Assembly: GCA_003456175.1 (NCBI GenBank)
Contig: DMPB01000046.1
Coordinates: forward strand, 1-21,000
Source of the DNA: Chitinophagaceae bacterium
Lineage (GTDB): Bacteria; Bacteroidota; Bacteroidia; Chitinophagales; Chitinophagaceae
Direction of reading: 5' to 3'
DNA length: 21,000 nucleotides
Both the position numbers and the translations under genes were made by a program. Under the pieces are notes generated by a model. It did not search any database and was not told where the DNA came from. It saw only the letters and a list, made by a program, of their open reading frames with translations. Of the stretch, positions 15,570 through 21,000 are shown piece by piece (positions within the stretch are counted from its first letter, which is position 1; every line of letters begins with the position of its first letter).

Positions 15570-15583
15570 ACCTTACGGTAAAT
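15570..15583 (+). repeat. Interspersed palindromic motif, copy 8 (exact)
   Basis: Exact ACCTTACGGTAAAT, with the extended form TATACCTTACGGTAAATG. It is about 208 bases before the second susC start codon. Confidence 0.85.
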
Positions 15584-15791
15584 GTGGAAATGCCGTAGAT
15601 ACAGCTATTTTAAAGATTTTCAGCAATTATCAACCACTTAGCTTTTTTGATAAAAAATTAACATCAAAAAGGTTGGCAACTCGTTTTTTTTAACAGTGGA
15701 TGCAGCAAAAGCAAACTATTTTCTGTCTTAACAACTTGTTTTTAATCTTTTGTTAATTAAATTGCCGACCTCAAAAAGAAAATCAGCATTT

Positions 15792-18700
15792 ATGAGAAAA
15801 CTGTTCATGCTTCTTAGCATGTGCCTATTAGTTGTTCAGCTATGGGCACAAAACAAGTCGCTTTCAGGTAAGGTGACGGATGAGAACGGTAGCCCGCTAG
15901 AGGGTGTAACCGTGTTGGTAAGAAAAGCAAACCTGTTTGCGGTTACCAAGAAAGATGGTTCGTTCACTATTTCGAACGTACCAGCTTCTGCTACAGAACT
16001 TGAGTTTACCTTTATTGGTTACAGCGCTCAGGTAGTTAAAATTGGTTCAACAACCAGTTTTGGTGTTAAAATGGAACCTTCAGCTAACCAAAATGAAGGT
16101 GTAATTGTAACAGGTGTGTATAAAGCCAAGAAGGCCGAATATGCTGGTGCTGCTGCACGTGTATCTGGCGAGGCTATCAAAAACATGCCTACTGGTTCAT
16201 TCGACCAAATGTTACAAGGCCGTGCTCCTGGTGTATCTATCTTAAGTGGTAGTGGCCAGCCTGGTACTGCTGCTAACGTAACCATTCGTGGTCAGTCTTC
16301 AATTTCTGGTGGTAGCACTCCGTTGTATATCTTAGATGGTATTCCGGTAGAAGCTGCTGTATTCCAGTCTATCAACCCTAACGATTTTGAAAGTGTAGAC
16401 GTATTAAAAGATGCGATTGCACAATCATTATATGGTAGCCGTGGTGCTTCTGGCGTTATCGTTGCTACTACAAAGCGTGGTGGTGCTGGTAAGGCTCGTG
16501 TAACTTATACTGGTCAGTTCGGTGTTACAGGTCGCCCTACTTTCAACTACGATATGATGAATAGTGAAGAGTTATTAGCTGCTCAAGAGCGTTTGGGTAC
16601 TATTCTTCCTGCTAGTGCTGCTACCTTGCCTGGTTGGCAGTTATCTCAGTTGAACCCAACTTATGTTGGTGGTACACCTGCAGTACGTGCTGCTATTGAT
16701 CGTCAGCGTGATAGCTTGAAAGGTATCAATACCAACTGGGATGATATCTTCTTCCGCCAAGGTACTTTCAGCAACAATGAAATTGGTATCAGCGGTGGTA
16801 CAGGTAAAACTCGTTTTTACTCAAACTTAGGTTACTATTCTGAGCAAGGTATCATTGACCGTAGCGATATGAAGCGTTTAACATTACGTAATAACGTTGA
16901 CTATAGCGATGATAAACTTAGCTTACAGTTAAGTTCACAATTAGGTTATGTAAAGCGTAACTTCCAAGAGAGTGTTACTTCTAACTCTATTGCCAACCCA
17001 TTCTTAGCTACACGTTTAGCAGTACCTTACAGTGTACCTTTCCGTGCCGATGGTTCTTTTGCAAGTGGTGCGCCTCAGTTAGATGGTCGTAACATTGGCC
17101 CTAACTTATTGGATGGTATGTTCTGGAACGAAAACTACAACGATCAATTAAAGGCTGTTGTAGGTTTGACTGCTACTTACAAAATCACTGACAACATTTA
17201 TGCTGGTGGTACTGTAGGTATCGACTTCCGTGAAACACAAGGTACTACTTATAGCGATCCTCGCAACGTGTATGCCCGTACATCAACTGCTATCAGAACA
17301 CGTTCTGGTTCAATCTCTGAAAGCTTAACACGTTTCTTCCAATTCACCAACCGTGGTTTCATTGGTTATAGAAACACTTTCAAGCAAAACCATGAAATCG
17401 ATGTAACTGTATATGGTGAATACATCCATACTGCTTCTAAGTCATTAAGTCAGCAAGGCTTCGGTATCGATCCTAAGCGTCCAAATACACCTGCTGCAAC
17501 ACAACAAGGTGATGCCGTTAACCAGTTATTTGCTATTGTTGGTGGTGGTAAGAGTCAAAGAAAAATTAGCTCTGCTTTTGCAACTGCTAAGTATAGCTTC
17601 AAGCAGAAGTATACATTTAACTTCACTTATCGTTACGATGGTGTGTCTATCTTAAATGAAGACAATCGCTTCAACGACTTCTACGCTGCTGGTTTTATCT
17701 GGGATGCAACTAAAGAGAAGTTCTTAGCTAACAACAAGTGGATCAACTCTTTAAGAGCTCGTGTAAGCTATGGTCAGTCTGCCAACTCAGATAACTATCC
17801 TCTAGGTGACTTCGGTTACTTACCTACTTACTCACAGGTTTCATTAAACAACGGTCAGGCTGGTATCGCTGTAGCTGGTGTTGGTAATCCTAACGCTCGT
17901 TGGGAGTATACTAATACTTTAAACGCTGGTATCGACTTCTCAATTTTGAAAGATCGTGTTTACGGTAACATCGAGTGGTATAACAAAGAAACTATCGACT
18001 TATTCGTAAGTAAGACTTTAAGTTCTACTGCTGGTTTAGGTAACGGTGCTGCTCAAGAATTGAACGCTGGTAAATTACGTAACCGTGGTTTTGAATATGT
18101 AATCAACTACGATGTAATTAAGAAGCGTGATTTAACTTGGACATTATTTGCCAACGGTGCTGTTAACAGAAACGAAGTTGTTGATCTAGCTGGTGTTCCT
18201 TCTTATGAAAGAGGTACTGAGTTAATCAAAGTTGGTATGCCTATCGGTTCTCAGTTTGATGTTCGTTGGGCTGGTGTTGATGCTGCCACTGGTCAGGCTT
18301 TATACTATGATTTGAATGGTAAAGTAACTAACCAATTCTCTGCTGGTATCCGTCAGCAAACCTTCGGTACATGGCAAGCTCCTTACTCTGGTGGTTTCGG
18401 TAGCCGCTTACGTTACAAGGGTTTCGATTTCAACATCTTATTCTCTTGGCAGAACGGTGCTTACCGCTACAATAACCTAGAGTTCTTCATGGAAAACCCT
18501 GGTTTCTTAACAAGTGGTTACAACCAAGCTCGTAGCTTAAACTTCTGGGCTCGTCCAGGTGATGTTGCAACTGTACAGTCTCCTGCACAACAGAACCAGT
18601 TCACTTCTAAGTACATTCAAGATGCTGCTTTCGTAAGATTACGTAACGTGTCAATTGCTTACACTGTAGATCGTGAAGTATTAAGCAAAATCAAGTTTAT

Positions 18701-18848
18701 CCAAGGTTTACGCATCTTCGTAAATGCGAACAACTTGTTGACTTTCACCAACTGGAAGGGCTTCGATCCTGAAGATAACAACAGCATCTCTTTATCTGAG
18801 TTCCCGAACCCACGTACAATCACTGGTGGTATTGAAGTGAAATTCTAA
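15792..18848 (+). CDS. SusC/RagA-family TonB-linked outer-membrane protein (pair 2)
   Basis: A 1018-residue barrel transporter of the same family as pair 1 but clearly a different member. In order: signal peptide MRKLFMLLSMCLLVVQLWAQ (cut near residue 19), carboxypeptidase-regulatory-like domain (about 23-95: SLSGKVTDENGSPLEGVTV), a weak TonB-box region EGVIVTGVYKAKKAEY, plug with VTIRGQSSISGGSTPLYILD and the SusC signature in an unusual form, KDAIAQSLYGSRGASGV, where KDAAAAAIYG(S/A)RA is usual. The barrel ends in GGIEVKF with the terminal Phe. The ATG at 15792 precedes the basic signal start. It is 25 bases before its SusD, exactly as in pair 1. Codons favour GGT, GCT, CGT, AAC and TTC strongly, which suggests high expression. 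Confidence 0.95.
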   Translation: MRKLFMLLSMCLLVVQLWAQNKSLSGKVTDENGSPLEGVTVLVRKANLFAVTKKDGSFTISNVPASATELEFTFIGYSAQVVKIGSTTSFGVKMEPSANQNEGVIVTGVYKAKKAEYAGAAARVSGEAIKNMPTGSFDQMLQGRAPGVSILSGSGQPGTAANVTIRGQSSISGGSTPLYILDGIPVEAAVFQSINPNDFESVDVLKDAIAQSLYGSRGASGVIVATTKRGGAGKARVTYTGQFGVTGRPTFNYDMMNSEELLAAQERLGTILPASAATLPGWQLSQLNPTYVGGTPAVRAAIDRQRDSLKGINTNWDDIFFRQGTFSNNEIGISGGTGKTRFYSNLGYYSEQGIIDRSDMKRLTLRNNVDYSDDKLSLQLSSQLGYVKRNFQESVTSNSIANPFLATRLAVPYSVPFRADGSFASGAPQLDGRNIGPNLLDGMFWNENYNDQLKAVVGLTATYKITDNIYAGGTVGIDFRETQGTTYSDPRNVYARTSTAIRTRSGSISESLTRFFQFTNRGFIGYRNTFKQNHEIDVTVYGEYIHTASKSLSQQGFGIDPKRPNTPAATQQGDAVNQLFAIVGGGKSQRKISSAFATAKYSFKQKYTFNFTYRYDGVSILNEDNRFNDFYAAGFIWDATKEKFLANNKWINSLRARVSYGQSANSDNYPLGDFGYLPTYSQVSLNNGQAGIAVAGVGNPNARWEYTNTLNAGIDFSILKDRVYGNIEWYNKETIDLFVSKTLSSTAGLGNGAAQELNAGKLRNRGFEYVINYDVIKKRDLTWTLFANGAVNRNEVVDLAGVPSYERGTELIKVGMPIGSQFDVRWAGVDAATGQALYYDLNGKVTNQFSAGIRQQTFGTWQAPYSGGFGSRLRYKGFDFNILFSWQNGAYRYNNLEFFMENPGFLTSGYNQARSLNFWARPGDVATVQSPAQQNQFTSKYIQDAAFVRLRNVSIAYTVDREVLSKIKFIQGLRIFVNANNLLTFTNWKGFDPEDNNSISLSEFPNPRTITGGIEVKF

Positions 18849-18873
18849 TTCTTAAAAGACTACGATTATTACT

Positions 18874-20298
18874 ATGAAATATAGAAATCTATTGTTAGGT
18901 ACTGCACTACTAGCCTCGTTCGCTAGTTGCAAAAAAGATCTAGATCTTTTACCTACCGACTTAGTTACAGAAAACAACGCTTTCATTAGCGTGAACGACT
19001 TACAGTTAGCTACTAACGTTGCTTATAACCGTTATGGTTGGACCAGCGCCATGTACGTTAGTGCTTTAGCATCAGACGAAGTTCGTTTCGGTGCCAACAA
19101 CTCTGGTGCAGGCCAGTTCGTATATCGCTTACAGTACAGTGCCGATGGTACTAGTGGTGGCGATGTAATTGGTGCATGGGGTAACATGTACAGCATGATT
19201 GATCAGTGTAACCGTATTATTCCAAACATTGATCGTGTACCCGCTGCCAACGCTTTTGAAACAGGCCGTAAGAGTATCATCAGAGCTAACTTGTTAGCCC
19301 TAAGAGCTACAGGTCATTTCGAATTATTACGTTGGTATGCTCGCCCTTTCACAGCGAACGATCCACTTGGTGTACCTGTGATGACTACAAGTTCACTTGA
19401 TGGACAGCCAGCTCGTAACACAGTTGGCGAAACTTTAGCAGCGATTGAAGCAGATTATGCTCAGGCACTAAGTTTATTGCCTGCTGTAACACCTGCAACT
19501 TTCTCTGATACGGTTTTAAACCAGATCAACGTTAAAGGTTTACAAGCTCGTGTAGCCTTGTACAAGGGTGAGTGGCAGCGTGCAGCTGATCTTGCCAACG
19601 AGGTAATCAACTCTAATGTTCGTCCTTTACAAACTGGTACTAACTTCACTAATATTTGGAACGATCAAAATACAACCGGTGAAGTTTTATACCGTATTCG
19701 CTATAACACTTCAACTGCTGCAGGTGCTATGTGGACTGGTACCGATGGTACATTACAGTTCCAACCTTCTAACAAATTGTTAGATACTTATGGTACAAAC
19801 GACGTTCGTTTAACTGCATATATTGGTACAGGTAGTGCTGCTAATGGTGTTGCTACTGGTCAGCGTTTTGTAAATAAGTTCTTTATCAGTGCTCGTGGTG
19901 GTCGTGTAGTAGATGCTAAGTGTATGCGTATTGCAGAAATGTACTTGATTCGTGCAGAAGCTTTGGCTGAGTTAAACAACTTAACTGGTGCTGCTGATGC
20001 TATCAATACACTTCGTGCTGCTCGTATCACTGGTTACACTCCTGTAACTTTTGCTTCTCGTCAGGCTGCGATCGATGAAATCATGTTGGAGCGTTACAAA
20101 GAATTAGCATTCGAAGGTTTCCGCTTCTTTGATTTGAAGCGTAAGGGTTTACCTGTTGCTCGTGATGCTCGCGATGTTGATGGCGGTGCTAACAGTAACT
20201 GGTTAAGCTTACCTGTAGGTAACTTCCGTTTCACTTTCCCAATTCCTGCTAGCGAATTATTAGCTAACAGAAATATGGTACAGAACGCCGGATACTAA
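18874..20298 (+). CDS. SusD/RagB-family nutrient-binding lipoprotein (pair 2)
   Basis: A 474-residue SusD-type lipoprotein, partner of the preceding SusC. The lipobox is ASFASC with Cys19, followed by KKDLDLLPTD, the usual post-lipobox sequence. Family features: ARPFTANDPLGVPVMT near 156-171, RIAEMYLIRAEALAEL, EIMLERYKELAFEGFRFFDLKRKG (the classic SusD signature, intact here unlike pair 1), and a C-terminal FPIPASELLANRNMVQN. The ATG at 18874 starts the signal peptide. Codon use is as biased as in its SusC partner. The gap to the next lipoprotein gene is 25 bases with no terminator, so all three genes are probably one transcript. Confidence 0.95.
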   Translation: MKYRNLLLGTALLASFASCKKDLDLLPTDLVTENNAFISVNDLQLATNVAYNRYGWTSAMYVSALASDEVRFGANNSGAGQFVYRLQYSADGTSGGDVIGAWGNMYSMIDQCNRIIPNIDRVPAANAFETGRKSIIRANLLALRATGHFELLRWYARPFTANDPLGVPVMTTSSLDGQPARNTVGETLAAIEADYAQALSLLPAVTPATFSDTVLNQINVKGLQARVALYKGEWQRAADLANEVINSNVRPLQTGTNFTNIWNDQNTTGEVLYRIRYNTSTAAGAMWTGTDGTLQFQPSNKLLDTYGTNDVRLTAYIGTGSAANGVATGQRFVNKFFISARGGRVVDAKCMRIAEMYLIRAEALAELNNLTGAADAINTLRAARITGYTPVTFASRQAAIDEIMLERYKELAFEGFRFFDLKRKGLPVARDARDVDGGANSNWLSLPVGNFRFTFPIPASELLANRNMVQNAGY

Positions 20299-20323
20299 TT
20301 TTGTAAAAGTCAAAACCTAAATC

Positions 20324-21000
20324 ATGAAACTTAATTTCATTAAACTAGCCGTAGCCACTACATTATTAGCTGGCGTTTTCGGAAGTTGTAAAAAATACGA
20401 TTCTTACTTAGCGCCACCATTGCAAGCACACTTCACTAACAGAACAGGTGGTGATTTGGTGGTTGCTTTAGGTACTCGTTTTGCTGTACCAATGGGTGTA
20501 ACATTACCTTCTACGGCAGCTCGTACTATCAGTTATACCATTACTTCACCAACAGGTGCAGTAGCTGGTACACACTACAATATCGCTACAGGTACTGCTA
20601 ATGCATTACCACTTGCTCCTAATCGTGTAATCGATTCATTAGTAATCAATGCAGTGCCTGCACAATACACTGGTGCTAACGCTGCACGTATCGATACACT
20701 CATTATTAGCATCAGGGCCAATGGCGATTTCCAGCCTTCTGATTACAATGCAACTTACCGTTTGGTATTAAAGGCAACTTGCGATATCAACCCAGCTCAA
20801 TTGGTTGGTTCTTATCCTAACACGCTTGAGCAACCTGGCACTGCTAGTCAGTATGGTCCTTATACTACTACTGTATCAACGCCAACTACAAATGCGAATG
20901 GTACAAGTGGTACTATTAGAATTGCTAATATTTATGATGATGGTTGGGCTACTGTTACAGCTAATATTAACTGGGCCAACCCAGCTGCGCCAACAATCAC
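20324..21000 (+). CDS. Surface lipoprotein following SusD, SusE/F-like position (partial)
   Basis: The first 225 residues of a lipoprotein gene that runs off the right edge. The signal peptide MKLNFIKLAVATTLLAGVFG ends in a lipobox VFGSC with Cys22. The following 130 residues look like an immunoglobulin or Calx-beta-like beta domain (TISYTITSPTGAVAGTHYNI, then DTLIISIRANGDFQPSDYNA). A second domain begins near ATCDINPAQLVGSY and contains TSGTIRIANIYDDGWATVT. This arrangement recalls the accessory glycan-binding or DUF1735/DUF4843-type lipoproteins found after susD, but I cannot assign a family from sequence alone. Spacing of 25 bases after susD and similar codon use support membership of the pair 2 operon. 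No stop is seen before position 21000. Confidence 0.8.
   Translation, partial: MKLNFIKLAVATTLLAGVFGSCKKYDSYLAPPLQAHFTNRTGGDLVVALGTRFAVPMGVTLPSTAARTISYTITSPTGAVAGTHYNIATGTANALPLAPNRVIDSLVINAVPAQYTGANAARIDTLIISIRANGDFQPSDYNATYRLVLKATCDINPAQLVGSYPNTLEQPGTASQYGPYTTTVSTPTTNANGTSGTIRIANIYDDGWATVTANINWANPAAPTI

Larger units (their letters stand above)
15372..15791. other. 420-base intergenic region between the two susCD pairs
   Basis: This stretch has no credible gene. It holds the pair 1 terminator (15395-15423), two motif copies in opposite orientation (15495-15508 and 15570-15583), and between them two perfect 12-base palindromes, TTTAAATTTAAA at 15529-15540 and TTGTTGCAACAA at 15550-15561. An AT-rich leader runs up to the second susC. 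I found no clear TTTG/TAnnTTTG promoter pair, so the start of transcription for pair 2 is not placed. Confidence 0.6.

Noticed and set aside
15407..15693. Small open frames in the spacer between the susCD pairs
   Set aside because: They overlap the terminator and the palindromes, have no conserved features and no plausible start context.

Overview
The window looks like chromosomal DNA from a Bacteroidota bacterium, probably of the Chitinophagaceae/Sphingobacteriia type. The evidence is two SusC/SusD pairs whose SusC proteins carry carboxypeptidase-regulatory-like N-terminal domains, short SPII lipoprotein signals, starts preceded by A-rich sequence with no clear Shine-Dalgarno, and a split transketolase. 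No tRNA, rRNA, CRISPR array, insertion sequence or phage gene was seen.

Layout. Positions 1-1540 hold a minus-strand group: a YjjG-type HAD nucleotidase, free methionine-R-sulfoxide reductase (msrC) and an internally deleted YbjQ/UPF0145 remnant, closed by a 23-bp-stem hairpin at 1-52. Divergent from it are a short-chain dehydrogenase and purD. Next come mreB, a terminator, then mreC and mreD (cell shape). A long hairpin separates mreD from the convergent C-terminal half of a split transketolase. Then follow a secreted protein of unknown function and an RND/MMPL-type membrane transporter.

From 10.7 kb to the right edge the window is a glycan/nutrient uptake region: susC-susD pair 1, a terminator, a 420-base intergenic region, susC-susD pair 2, and the start of a SusE/F-like surface lipoprotein cut by the window edge. 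SusC is the TonB-dependent outer-membrane barrel and SusD the lipoprotein lid that captures substrate. No hydrolase, ECF sigma factor or anti-sigma gene lies in the window, so the substrate cannot be named.

The most striking signal is not a gene. A short near-palindromic motif, ACCTTACGGTAAAT on one strand or the other, occurs six times exactly and in several one- or two-mismatch forms. It is mostly between genes, beside or close to terminators and starts, and in both orientations. Every copy is in the housekeeping half or in the spacer between the two susCD pairs; none is inside the susCD genes. Chance would give about 0.0002 exact copies in this length. It behaves like a genome-wide signal (regulator or nucleoid-protein site, or an uptake-type sequence), and its role is unknown.
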